DNA of 64,000 nt from Hyposmocoma kahamanoa (taxonomy: Eukaryota; Arthropoda; Insecta; Lepidoptera; Cosmopterigidae). Under the pieces are notes generated by a model. That model saw only the letters and a list, made by a program, of their open reading frames with translations, ran no database searches and was not told the DNA's origin. This document shows, in pieces, positions 31,316-46,300 of the stretch (position 1 is its first letter; every line of letters starts with the position of its first letter). The DNA is taken from NCBI RefSeq assembly GCF_003589595.1, contig NW_020656077.1:4523538-4587537 (forward strand). Reading direction: 5' to 3'. Made by a program: the position numbers and the translations under genes.

Positions 31316-34300
31316 GTGAGTATTCTATTTGTTTTATCTTAGCGTGTTCTCATATCTCTGTATGTCAAATGGACGTCATTGTTGGCCCAATTTTTGTTGC
31401 AGTTACAATTGAAAGCACTGTTCAAAAATGTGTGTATCTAGTGATATTCCATATACTACTCATCATGTTCGCATGGTCGTACTGGCGGACGATTTTTGCG
31501 GAAATTCAACCAGTTCCAGATAAGGTAATCTGAGATAAGGGTTACCCCATGCTCTCTTCACATAAAATAACGCAGTTTGTCTGACAACTTTCACTTTCAT
31601 GACCTTATTAAAACAATATCAATGATTTTGTACTCTGTTTTGATTTATTTAGTAACCAACTTACAAAATATCATCATAACCTATTGATGTTTTCATGTAA
31701 TTCTTTATCTACCCACCAAGTAACAATAATATAACATTAATGGCTAATTTTCTTGGAGAGGCCTAAGTCACTTTTTTAATATATAATTTTATTGCTTATA
31801 AAGGAAATGCATTTAAAAAAATGCCTTTTTAATTAAAAGTTTTTTTACATCAAATATCTGTGTATCCACACTTTAACTGGAGTCAAACATCATATGTTAC
31901 ATGTAGCCTGAGCAGAGTCAATTCAAACATTATATATACAATATGTAGGGCACATTTAGCCACAATTTAAGGAGCAGCTGCAATTATACCTTTATAGTAG
32001 AAATTATATCTGAAATTATCAAAATGATAATGATTATCAGTATATTCATGACATGTTTCGATAATATGATAAAATTTATTATGTGATACGGTGCTCTTTT
32101 CTAAATGATGTAGCTCATAGTGGGTTTTCAGCAAGCTATTTACTATATTTGCAAACAACTGTGTCATCTCAGGGTGCATACTTTTATTAACTCCACAAGT
32201 CTTTTCTGAAAATTATAGCCGCAAACTGCAAGCATTTTGTTTTATTTTGTTTTAACACATCCTTTGTGGACCTTCATAGGCCGTCCATAAGAACCCGAAT
32301 TAGGTTAGTCACAGATCCGCACATGCCTCATCGGAAGTGTTAAGTATCAATTAACTATGTGACAATATTATCAAGTTCTAGACCTATAAAGGTGAAATAC
32401 TCACCTCCAGAAGAAAACATGATATTCTCCTTTCTTTAAAAAGTTATGAATGGAAATGGCATTCTACAACTCTCAATTACCAGGGAACCATTGCAATATT
32501 TTATAGGTAGGACATGGAGACTTGCATTTGTTTAAGGGTTAACAAATGTGAAGCATAATGTTTAGTTCCCATGTATTTAGCTTGGTCCAATTATTATCGA
32601 AGATGTTGAATTTCATTAAGACATTACAAAAATGTAAAGGCAGTGCAGAAAGATTTTCTTTTTTTTTATAGTATCAAGTGATTATCTTACAGTTTAATGT
32701 GTTCACCTTTACCGTGAATGTTACCAATATGATATGCTATAATGCAAGAACAATTTTAACTTATTATTTGTCTAAATGTGTTTTAAGACTGATTTTCAGT
32801 AATTTTTTGTAAGCTCTTAAAAAAGCATAATTTAAAAATTCTATAATATTGTAAGAAGCAGTACCACCATTTCTAGAACATCCGCAGTGTGTGAACACCA
32901 GACTGTTCCCTTTTAAAATGTTTTGTCTTGTACACAGTATAAATGAAAAATGTAATTACAAGTATAGCATTTATGTTTCAAATTTTGTCCTAATTTGTAC
33001 ATTTCTTAGATTTGTTTCACAGGTATATAATATTAATTTTGATTTAAACATTTCAGTATAAACTGCCTGAACGTGAGTTAGAAAAGTTGTTAAGTGCAGA
33101 ATCTGAGGAAGCACAGCGTAATATACTTGAAAGCTTTGCAAGCGATCTCCCCATAGTCACAAGGTAAATGCTTTTATGTTTTATTTGGTTATTGTCAATG
33201 ACGTGTCAACAGGCTCCTGTGCTGTAGTATGCATTACAAGTCAATAATATTTTGTTGTGATTGTAAATATCCACTACACCGCCTCATCCTTCAAACTTGT
33301 CTGGTAGGTAACAAAGACATACTGAGGTTTCCCAAGACAATGCATCACTAAATTCACTTACATGCAATGATTCACTAATTCATGCTTTTTATTTTTATAA
33401 TATCAAGTGAGGAGATGAACAAGTCGTGCGCCTGATGGTAAACTGCTCGCCTGTCCATAACAGTTGCAGTACCACTCAAGAGCTTTAAATCGCAAAGATC
33501 TGAGGCGTAATGCCACGGCGCCCGTCACCCTGAGACATAAGTTGACAAGTCACATGTACCTGTAATTTCACCTCGTCCTTACCCTTCAAATCGTAACACA
33601 ATGCTGACATTACTGCTTGGCGGCAGAAATACGTACGGTGGCAGTACTTCCCTGGACGAATTCTTTCACAAGGAGCTCGACTGCTACTAATGCTATTCTT
33701 TACTCGTTAAGTATTTAAACGCTTTGCAATGAATTCGCATCATTTGGAAAAACTTGGCTTTGACCTTAGATAATCGCTCAAATCAGCAGAACTGTGAAAG
33801 AAGAAGAATTAGAAAATAAAATACTCGGTAGGGATTCGAGATTTCGCCTATTTAGTGTTTGAGATATCGACAGAATAAGCTATTCAGTAGTTATATCCTT
33901 TTGTAGATAACTTGTTTGTAATCAAAGCGACACGCGACGATTCATGCCATTACTTCGCGTTAAGCGCTCAAAATCTATTCTAATTTTATGTTATTTTATT
34001 TAGTCTATTTTATTCGGGACAACTAAAACTGAAATATATTAATGGATAACTGCCCTTAATACATTTTTAATACATCTTAACATACCTGTAACACCTTTTT
34101 TTAAATTACACTAATAATAATATTGACTTTGGAAATATTTCTCAATTAAAAAGTACTAGTAATAAACATAATAAATAATTAAACAAAATTAAATAATCTT
34201 GTCTTTCTTAAAAGAATAATAGATGAAAGAAAAACCGAAAATGAAGGTCATGAAAATGAGTAATATACAATTATATTATTAGTACATGGGTAGGGTATCA

Positions 34301-37300
34301 ATTTATTATAATTGATACTCTCATTATATTATAATTGATACTCACGTACTAATAATATAATTGTAATATAATACATTCGTCTGGCAAATTTTGACGTTAG
34401 GTTTGTCTATCTAATTTCGGTGGTAATTTTTATTATTTGAATATTGGAGAATTATGAAGTATTATTTTAATATTCGAGTGTAGTAACCTGATATACTATT
34501 TCAAATTTCATGATAATTTACTCGAATACTTAAATAACAAATAAATTGCCACCGAAATTAGGCAGAGAATTTTGACCTGAAAATTACCCATACAAACATG
34601 ATGCATTATATTTAATATAACAAATTGAAGGAATTAATCGTTTAGGGATCGCTTCTTTATTTCTTGAGTATTATGTTTTACCCTTACCATACACTTGCCT
34701 GATTGTTGCCCGTGGTATAACTCAATAGTGGAGGCTTTTTCTTTCAGAACTGCAATGTTCACATGTGGTATAGTACCTATTCATAGATATAATCCATTGT
34801 ATAGGTATAACATTAAGTACCACCGTAGCCGTTTTTATTAACTAATTTGAATCTATAGGTTGTTCTTGTTACACCTCCAGCTAAGACTTTTTCTCAATTC
34901 TAGACTGCGACTGAAAATGAAATTAAAGATGCGACAAATATTTTGTAAATCAAAAGCACAAATTTTAGAACGATCCGCTGATATAATACCCGTACTGACG
35001 AGGTTTGTTATTTTATTGAATACTAGTAGCTAGAATTGAGAAATTATGGTCGAACAGTTTTTATATAAACTTTAGTAGCAGTAGAGTCATTATAAAAAAG
35101 TTCTTCCAGGGAAGTAGATACTGCCACGTTACCTGTTTCCGCCGCCACGCAGTATTGTGAGCATTAACTGCGTTCGGGTTGTGAAGGATAAGGTTGCTGG
35201 TGAAATTATAGGCTCATGGGACTTGTCGACTTTATTTCTCAGGGTGACTGGCGCAGTGGCAGTGCCCCTCTGAGTGGCACTGCAATGGTCAGGCCTGTCG
35301 TTTACCGCCCGTTACTTGGTACCATAAAAGAATAATAAGAGGAGTGTATCTAAGTTGTGAATCAAAACATTATACAAAATGTTTCCTCTAAATTGTCTTC
35401 ATCACCTTTACTCGTACTATATCATATCGTAGTGTAGGTAATTAGCAGTAGGAACGAGTAGTTTACGCCTTAGCTGGAGTTGCATAGTTAAGTTGTCATA
35501 CGTAAAACTCACGAAGGATTCCTTGTAACGTGGTGAGTTATATTATGCTCAGTTGAACTTGCAGCGTTCAATGGGAAAAATAAATTTTATTTTCCTCTAT
35601 TTTACCTCGCTATGAACCATATAACACACACATAATGACGTCAAGCTCGTAGATGGGATTGGCGGTTAGTATGTTTAAGAGATGATTCATATTAAAACTA
35701 GTTTATCTAATTTGCAACTCGTATAATAATTGTCTCTTTTCTACTGGTGTTTATTCATTGTGATAACTGGCACAAGTAAACTTGATCTTCTTTAGGCCAC
35801 CACGGCCTCTAAGATATTGTACACTTAACACAAGTAAGCTTTAAGTAAGGTCAAATTCTCTATATAAGGTATACGACCCATGTTTGACCTGACATGACCA
35901 TGAATCATGCGTCGCTTACACGCCTCTTGGAACAATGCTATCAGTTGACAGTCATCTGAGGGCGCGTTCCCATTATGTCATAACGTTTTATTTATCGTTG
36001 GACGACTGCCGCGTCCAGCCTGTTCCCATATCTCGACTATCTATCATGACTGTGTCGTGGACGTTTATTTTATCGTTGAACGACTATCGTGTCTAACTAG
36101 TCCCACTAGAACGTGACGACAATGTATCGGTTCATTTGTGCCTTGTCGTTTGCACGACGGAATTGTTTGAAGCTGCGATGATGTTGTCACATTTTTATGG
36201 TGACGTTTTATTTATCGTCACACGACTGTCGTTCTAGCTCTTCCCATTATTACGACAGTCAGCCGTCATAACATCAAAAATGTCGTAAACATCAGTTAAC
36301 CGTGTTTTACTAAGCAAGTCACGACACTTTGAACGGCACGACTGTCTGTCGTCACGACATAATGGGATCGCGCCCTGAGAGATTGACCGAATTAATTAAA
36401 CCGGTGCGACCACAACCGGCTGGCCGCGTAAAGACGGACCTCCGTGAAAAATGTGTATTGTATATGTATGGACTTACTGCTCTTGTTATATGAAAAATTC
36501 TTTCTTGATTTGACATGGTGATAATAATTCATATAGGTGTATATATCATATAGTTCTAGGGTTTTCTTTTGGAACTAACACCATTATCTTATGGGCTATG
36601 GCCTGAAATAGATGGTTTATTATTATTAATGTAAAGACAGATTTAAGGCCACAGCAACGTGACCGCAATTTCGCGAAACACATTATGCCACCGATATTAA
36701 ATGGTATTTATGTTAATAAAGTTGACTGAGTTACACTAGAGATAATTGTCTTTATCCCTTTTTTTTATTCACCGCCACCGCACTGACGCGACTTTTCAGC
36801 TATATTAAAATAATGTGTATGCATAAGTAACATGTTCCGCCTATATTGCGGCAAAACGTTGTACGCAAATTGCCGTGACCTTTGTGGTACAAGGAGGTAA
36901 TCTGTTTCAGAACAATGTCTGGCTCGGTGCGTTATTGCAACCGATGCGTGCTGGTGAAACCGGATCGAGCGCACCATTGCAGCATATGCGCGCGCTGCGT
37001 CCTCAAGATGGACCACCACTGCCCGTGGGTCAACAACTGTGTCTGCTACTTCAACTACAAGTTCTTCATGCTTTTCCTCGGCTATGCTCTCTTGTACTGT
37101 CTCTTCATCATGGCGACGTGCCTGCCTTACTTCATTAGGTTCTGGAAGGTAGAGTCATTTTTATTCTAACGCATTTTTAACAGTCATGTTCGTTTTGTGT
37201 AACGTGTGAGAGTAAATAATAAGTCGCGTATAGATTTATGTCGCTGTCTGTTGTATAGTGAATATTTCTTTAAAAAAATTTGGGTTTATTTTTTATACTG

Positions 37301-40300
37301 GAGTGGATAGAAAACAATCAACTCTTAAACATAGGCGGTTTGCTTGCCGTCGTTATCAAAGTTAAACCAATTTCTGTGCAACTATAATTAGAGGATTGTT
37401 TAGCTTTTAAAGTACTTCAATGTTTAAGAAATGTTCCAATGGCACCGATAGCGTTGTGTGTATAATTTGTAAATATAACAGAGGCATTAAGAGCAACTAT
37501 GATGTAAGCGAACGTAAATATAACAGGAAAGAACTTTAACAAATATAATAAGAAGAAGAAAGAAATAAACATGGAAACGACCACGTGAACGAAAGTGACA
37601 AAAATTCTAAAATACGTGCAGTCGTTAATATGTTGCTATTGTGGTTGATGCGTCAATGTAGCGCTCAACGCCTCACAAATTTGTTTTGGTCGTGCAATGT
37701 GTAAACTGTTTGTTTTGTTTACGCAGCTTGTAAACATGCCGCTTAAAGGAGTCACCACACTTATCGACATGGAATCGTATTAAACCGGTCAGAAAAATCT
37801 TGATGTCCATGTAATAAAAGCGAAAATGACGTTGTACGTTTCGCGTCGGCGATCCGAGTAACGTATTTCTCGTTCATATTGCATGGACATAAAAGTTTAA
37901 TGACCGGCTTAAGGCTATTCTGTGTGAATAAGTGTGGCGAGTCCGTAACACAACACTTGCTATGGGATAATCACTAGGGTTTAGTTTAAACGTGTTTTCC
38001 AGAATATTATTATTTACGCTCATTGTAAACCGAAATAAGTAACACGCGCGTCATTAGAATTCATGAGTTACTATTGTGCGGGGTGTATGGAATTTGACGA
38101 AAATTTTGTCAAGGTATTACACATGTTGGTAGCGCGATCTGTCTGTTTTAACGCGCAATTCCTTAGCACGCTGTCGATAAGAGTTACATTTGCAATTAAA
38201 TTATTAAATATATTTGTTCGAATAACAACACGTGGATCTATTATAAATAACTACCAGCGGCTGTTGTTTATACACTCTTAGCGGAACAATTGTAAAAACC
38301 GTAAACTATTGCGACTTTTTTAAAAGAAGGTCCGGCTATTTTATTTTTTTAAATTAGGTTCTATTTTTTCTATAAAAAATTAATTGACTTTTATTTATCT
38401 TCTTTATATATCTTTATTTTCCATTATTTTTTTAGCCATTATTTTCAATTTATTTGTTTTAATTTCCAACTAATCCAGGATTATCGAGCGGTTCGAGGTT
38501 GATTTTGCGTTCTTGTAAATTTCGTAAACATTATTTGTTTATATATTAAACTTTCATGTAATCAATGTTAAACTTACAGTTTTTACATTTTCAACCGTTT
38601 CTGCTTTTGTCATTAAATGTAAAAAAAAGTTTTGATTAATTTCGATATTTTTCAATAAAGTTTGTGTAATGCTGCCGTAAGTCGATGTTAAAATATGTCC
38701 ATGCTATTTTTATTTATCCTACTGTCCATTTCTTATTTATTTAAATATATTCGTTACTATATTATATTCTCACTACTTTTGTTCATATAAATATGACAGT
38801 GCGTGTACTTTTCTCTGTAAATTCTCTATCGATTGTTCCTTACACCCTGCTTATTAGGCGCATGTTCATGTGCATGTGATATTGCACGTAATTGTGCCCT
38901 TAGGAAAGTTTTTTTTTAATAGTTATTGTAAATTGTATGATAACTGACATGGAGGTTACTTGCAAATGACACCCGTATCAAGTTAAAATAACATATGATG
39001 ATTGTTTTACTAAAGCTCTTTAGCAGTGGCGTAATAAGTATTCATAAGAGATCGGTTTTTTTTTATCTAAACATCAAGTAATACGTATAGAATGAATAAT
39101 ACTTTCCTCTGAAATCGTAGAATAATCAAAAATAAAAGGCAAACAATTGAAACAAAATGGTTATAGTTACAAAACTTTTGTTTTAGATAAATACATTGTG
39201 GTCAAGCGGGTGTCTATTAATTATATTAAAAAAATATATTCACATTATCGGAATTTAATAATTGTTTGTTACACATATACAGAGTATTTTTTTTAATGGG
39301 ACAGCCATCATCACCACTAAAGAAATTAGTCAATTTTGTTCATTTTGTTCGAAAAACATTTTATGACATTTGACCAACTTCTGCTGTCCCGATTTTTTCG
39401 CCCCATATAATGAAATGATCCCTTCATGAAACAGTCGATCAACATTATAAAAAAAAATTGATCATTTTATTAATTTTCATAGACAACTCAAGCTTGACCA
39501 AAAAATTTACTATGTCAAAATTGTTTTCACTAAAAAACACTTTATGATTAAAAAAACACTCTATATATTAAAATACAGTAGTTCTGGGACTTCAGTATAT
39601 TCTTCCTTAAAGTTTGGATAAAGATAGTCCACCTGTGGGGCATTTGGCAATACATATTTATTTTACTGGGGTGCTCAAAAAGACCTTTGGATTACGAGCT
39701 TTACGAAGAGCACAATATATTTTGACCGCGCATTTGTCAATGTTCATTTTATATGGAAGCCGTGCTACGACACGATGGGTGTGTTGAGCCGTGGTATCTC
39801 TTTCATCCTATGTTACCTACTCGAGCACTGGTCATTTTTCCAGTGTTGCCAACATGTTGTTATGCCACTGCACAGTGAAAAATGTTTGGAAATTGAGTGT
39901 TTGATGATGTTTCCACAGATATATCAGGAATACAAGCATGCCCACTGCGACCGCTTGACACAGAATGGAACTATAATATCTAAACAATGCATGGATATGT
40001 TGAATGTAAACGGATTTCCTTTTTCTTTAGACCGCTTTTAACGCTTCACCTTTAGAATGATGAATGATAGTTAGTGCACATCGAAGTAGCTTTTTTAGTA
40101 ACTTTAATTCTTTCGGATACCATACTAGGGTTTTTTTTATTATAAACCAGAAATCGTCGTGTTCTTACGTTTCCACGATGTTCTTTTCTTTTTCGCAATG
40201 AAAACAGTATTGCTGTCCAACTTGCATTAAACCAAATAGTTACCGCAACTGAATTCTAAGTTTTGACGAATTCAATACACTATATATGTATGACACATAT

Positions 40301-43300
40301 GTTATAATGTCAACATACATTATATAAATAGTGAGATGGCTTATCAATACTCAAGTCCTGACTTGAGTATTGAGTAGAGTTCTGGAATACGTCCCCTAAG
40401 ACCTGATAGAGCCCCGCTGACTAAGTGTAATGTGAGCATGCGGCTTGTTCATAGTATATCTATGAACAAGCATACAAAACATACGCAGGGTGACTAATAA
40501 TAATTTTGATAACTTGCTTTACATCAGATAATTTTAGTTACGCTCTATTGGATACTCCTTCAACGTAGGTTTGGGCTATTAATCTATCATTATTTGACAT
40601 AATTACTTTTATCATGGTATAACATACTGAGTTAGTTGAAATGTATTTGTAGCAATCAACAGTTAATTAGATAATTTAGAATTATAACAAACGCTTATCA
40701 CTATGTAGTGCAGGCCAAATGTCAGACATCAATTCTCATCACTTTACATCCTGAACATACGACACTAGATTGTAAACAACTTGTCGTAAATATATTTTTT
40801 ATCACTTATATTTTGTTCTACATTGTTTAAATTTTGTTTGCCGGTATCGCAGTGGGAATGGCTTCTTTATATGTTCTTTGTGTACATCATGAAAGCATTT
40901 AAACAATGTGGAACTTAGTAGATTTTCTTTGCGTAGTATATTAATGCGCTGTGAATTATCAAATTTTTTTCGTTTACTTTGACACATTTGCAATATTGTG
41001 TGTACCTTTTAGTAAAAAAATTGCGATTTTTTTAAATGCAAATGTAAGGGACAGAGTCTTTTCGTCCAATAATCGTTTGTCGGAATGACGACAAACTTTA
41101 TAGAATTTTTTTTTTTAAATACGCCTTATGATATCACATGACCTCGAGATAGAGCTGATATTAGCAGAATAGCGGAAGCACCTATTTTCCGTGTCAGTGG
41201 TCGTCTCACAATGCGTTTCATTTGTTGGTTACATATTAACAACCCAAGTTATCACATTTCAAACGTAAATAAAGCTATACTGCGGACTGAAAACACAATG
41301 TCTATAATCGGGGGTCTGTTGCCTGCGGTACCCAGTATGCAGTCTGCACCGTCCTTGGAAATAATTCCTTAATACAAAATCCGAACACCAATTTCGATAT
41401 TAAGACTAACGATCCTAGATTACGATTAGGCGAAAGATGGAGGTCAGGGTCATAGCAAGTGGAAGGCTGTTTCTTTGCGCACCTCTATGGGAAAAATGCG
41501 TGAAGTGTATTTATATATCTATAGGTTATTTCTACACAATGAAATAAGATAAATCCGCCTAGAGATGTGTTCCTAGAGATGTTCCTAACTATTTCTGTAA
41601 ATTTTTTATATATTTTCACAATTTTTTTTATAATATAGAAATAAATGTAAGAAAATCTACTGCACAGCTGCGCGTTAAATAGACCCTATCACGCTAGAAC
41701 GCTATAGTGCCAAAGTCTTTAGAGACACTGTGTGCCTCTAGGACACGTGACAAGTTAATAGAGAACTTGCATTAATATGCCATTGAAGGTTCATTTAAGA
41801 AGTGACAAAAAAGTATTTCATATTATTTTAGAAACATAGCAACAACCTATGAGCAAAAAGGAATAAACGGTTCTACGTAACAATTTATCACTTCCAATAA
41901 GTGTGACCTTTTTTCCTTTGTTGTTCTTTTATTTTTAATATTAAAAGTTGCTCATAATGATGTTTATATTTTGCCTATGATTTAGCACTACGTATATACA
42001 TCATATTACAATTGCGAATTTACGTTAATGATTTGAAAATAAGAGGTACTTTTAATGTGAATTTATAATCTTTTTAACTGCCTCTGTCGCCGAACGGTTA
42101 CCACGCTGTACTGCCATGCAGAGGTTCAGGGTTCGATTCCCAGACTGGGAGAAATATGTGTATGGCCTGCATTTATTTCTCTCATGAGTTTGGGTGTAAT
42201 TTGTGGTTATCTATTTGTGTGTCCATAGCACCCGCGACTCAAGGGTTTCCCTAGTGCTAGGAGTATATTGAAAAAATCTTGGGTTTTTCAATGTTTTGTT
42301 ATAGTATAATAAATTATTAAACAAATAACAGCAATATGTCCTTATCAGTCATAGTAAGAATTAGGGCCTTCAGTCTTGCGGCATTTTCGCGTACCGGGAA
42401 AAAATCTCGGTACTGTCTCGAAAATTACCGGAAAAACGAGAATTTCATGGAGAGGCTTCAGTTGACCTACTTTAAAACGTAACAACAAGTTTACAGATAG
42501 CAAAACTGCTGTAAATAAAGTAATAAAACTATTTTTAATTCAATTAAAACAAAATGATGTTCATTTAAGTGAGTACAAAATTCTGTATTCCAAGCAGTTG
42601 TTCGAAGTAGGGAAACTAAAGCTCTATTAATGTCATATAAAATGTGTACGAGCGTTTAACTTTAAAATTTTGGATATGTGTAGTTTTATTTATAAAAAGT
42701 TTTTGATGTCGTTGTACTCATTAGTACTTTCGATATCAGCTTAAAGGTTTTTTATATCTTTTATATTTACGGAATAATTCCCTGGGCACTTAACGATTAC
42801 ACCCGGTATACTTCCCGTAGTTTGTGCCATCTACTGCGATCTTGCACTATCCTCACTCATCTATGGCCCGCAACTTCGACAATGTCGTCTACCGAAACTG
42901 CTATAAATATTAGATTGTCACCTCACAATCTATATTTCGTTACAGTCAATATAAGGGTTAATATTAATCTTCAGTGCTTGTTGCGAACGTGAATCGATGG
43001 TACGAGGTTGCTAAAGCGAATTTTATTAAATGTGTAATATTTATTTCAACAATAATACCCACTTTGGTTGCCCAACGATTTGCACTTTAGGCGCTGGACG
43101 AGTAGGTCCCGGGTTCGATTCCCGGTAGGAGAAATTTGGAAAATGACTGGTCTGAATGTTTTGAGTCCCGGAATAAATTCCATTCCAGGTTCTCATAGCA
43201 CAAGAAAATTCCCTAGTTTACGACCGGGCAGTTGGCGTGTTTGTCTGGCACATTATTATTATTTATGATAATTATCTATTCTAGATTATTTTTTATTACA

Positions 43301-46300
43301 ATTATGATTTTATATGATGATATATCTTACATGATAAAATATCCAGTTATGTTAATTGCTGACGGACATTCATGCAATTATTTGAAATTAATTAAAACGA
43401 TAATACACAATAATAATATGGCTCCTTAACAGCGACCGATAATGTCGTGACGGAAACTTGTTAATTTCTTGAATTATGTACTATGTGAATGGACTCGGTT
43501 TTTGCTGCATGTTGTTACTTATGGGTGTCAGCATACTTATTAACGCAGTATCGGCTTGAGCCGGAATAAAATTTGATGCAATAAGAGCGAAAAGACATTT
43601 TGGCTTCTCGGTATTACTTGGACGTAATGCTTTTTTTGATGCGATTTCCATGTCGATAAATGTGGTGACTCCCTAAGGCTGAGATTTAAAAAACGAAGTT
43701 TACCTTCGACTAAAAAATGGCGAGCTAAGCAAGTTTTTGTATTATATATACGAAACGAACTTTTGAGCAACTTTAAGAAAGAAAATAAAATTAATTACAG
43801 TTGAAGAACTATAATTTGCACCGATGAATCTGTTGGAACGGCTTATCCTTTCTATTACAATAGGGTATTACTCAAAGCGTACACGGATTTAAGAAACTTG
43901 GTCCATCGTACCAGTCATGGGTACGCCAAATGCATTGTCTGAATTGTAGTTTTTAACTATTTCTTCACTCAACAAGTCATCTTTTTTATAACGTAGATAT
44001 CTCGTAAATTACCGACTGCTGACACTTTTCTGACTAATTCAACAAGTTCTTTACGCATAAATATTATCAACTTTGGAAATAAGTGTCAATGCGTAAAAGT
44101 GTTTAAACTAGTTGTTTGCACAGTACAGATGGCACATGCGTTACGGAGACGGTTTTCTCTTTTGTCCTATTGTACTAAGATGAAGTGGTAAGACGAATCG
44201 GTGTGAATAATATTTCGCCAACTATACTTTCTTATTTTTGCTTAAAGTTCGATTTAAGTTTGTTTTGTAAATAAAAAAACCATGCATAGCTCGCCATTTT
44301 TGCTTAGTTAAAGTTCGTTTTACTCTGTTTTTGGTTTACTTTGGTTTGGTTTAATGTGTCTGTTTTTGGTTTAGCATTTCACACATTAAACGCACACTCA
44401 AAGTCGTTCTATGAATATGTAGATAGAACGAGAGTGTATAGTTATGAAATGTGTAGTTGACGAAATAACAATTTATTTTATATTTGTAAATGACTGTGCA
44501 TGGTGGTGGTAGTACAAATACGTAAGGTCATGAAGCCGAAAATGTTATTTACGACTATGGTATTTTTTACAAAAAAGAACTGTATTAAATTAAAATTCCA
44601 CAGACTGGAGTTATCATGGAGGATGGCGACTTAGAAGTAACGAAGGTATATATACATATATATATTTTGTTTTAAATGAAACGATATTTTTATACGTTGT
44701 CTACCACCACCATATCGACTTAATAAAATTCATTGATAGGAGCAAAAAAGGTATTTTTTGCTTGTACACATGTGTATGGCTAGCGAAATATTTTAATATT
44801 TGCATCGATTCTTCTTATCGCTGTGTCTTCCTTAGAGTACAATAGGACAAAAGAATGTCATCTGTATAATGAAAACAAATAGGTTAAACACTTTACGCAT
44901 TGGTATTTAATTCTTAACTTGGTAATCTTTATGCTAACTTTGTTGAATTAGTATGAAAACAGACGAGCAATCGATATGTTACGAAGTACGCAGGAGTTAA
45001 AAAAAAACTATCTGATGAGTAAATATATATTTCAAAACTGGAAATCAGATAAAGCGCTTAACACACCAATGACTCGTACCATGGACCACGATCATTAAGA
45101 CCACGTACGTTTTAAGTGAAATAAGTGTTAATGGTTTTATTCACCCATTGTAATAGATAGGATAAGTCGTTCCGAGAGATAACATTCATCGGTGCAGATA
45201 ATATTTCTTCAACTATACCTGTCTATGAAATGTAGGTTATTATTTGGGAATGTTACCTAATGAATTTGCATTGCGTGCCGAAAGCGAATTGTGTTGACAA
45301 TTGCGTGTTTTTGCTAAATAGCAACCGCTCAAGCCTCTAGTAGCGCCACTCCTGCTGGAAATTCCGCTGTGTAGTTTTTTCCAAACATAGCAATACTCTA
45401 TGACAAGGTCATATACATCGAGTGTATAACGTGAAATAGAGACGTTTCATTTAATTTGTTTGAAAACTATTCTGCCAAATCATTACCGCGTTCCGATTGG
45501 CCAGCCCGAATTCAAACATATAGACGGTCGTTGTCAATTGTTTCACTTCAAATGACCAGTTTAAATTGAGCTTTGCTATAATGGACAAAAATTGCAAAAT
45601 TACATATTTAATTACCGATGAAATGTGATTCCGTTTGTTTTGTAATTAGATGTGTTGCTGCTTTTCCCACACCACCGAATGGAACAGCCCCCATAGTTAG
45701 AGATATTATCTTTATTACAATAAATACAGAATATTTTTGGAATATACGGACACTGGTCAGTTGCTGGTGCTGTACTATTTCGGTTTTCTAATTTGTGATT
45801 TCACCGCAAACGAGAGTTGATATTTAAATGTGATATGGATGGATGCCCTTCATTTCGTCTCTATTTCTGGTTATATACTTGATGGTCAAATATATCCATT
45901 GTTATATGTCCTTTAAGGAATAAATACGATAATGTCAATATGAACAGCTAATATTTTGGTCTGGTAATGAAATAAATTTTGTGTGACGTAATTAGATACA
46001 GACATTTTGATCGGTACTTAGTTACCTCACTACTGCTATTCACTTTGGTAGTGTAGGTATTTTCGCTACATTTTGGTTGAGTATGAATATTTTGTAGGAA
46101 ATTAAAAAATATATTCTTTTATTTTTTTATTATCGCATAATAATCATAATAATAGCGTGTCAGGCAACCACACCGAAATCCTGGTTTGAAACTAGGGGAA
46201 TTCTCTATAGAAGCAGTAGCCAGAACATCCACACCAGAGCCAATGTAGAAAAGCTCATTTCCCAATTTGCTCCCAACATAATCGAACCCGGGATGTCCTC

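Noticed and set aside
31316..31402. Exon 1 and exon 2 of the DHHC gene as one continuous exon
   Set aside because: The open frame does run through, but the middle 29 residues have no family counterpart and are bounded by a good GTGAGT donor and a TTGTTGCAG acceptor.
39775..40041. 89-codon open frame in intron 4
   Set aside because: No recognisable motif, no splice or codon evidence, and AT-rich composition typical of chance frames.
42076..42150. tRNA gene candidate
   Set aside because: The tRNA-like A and B boxes belong to the head of SINE family S1, which recurs with the same downstream body at four other places. The same applies at 13361, 46965 and 62949, and for S2 at 43062.
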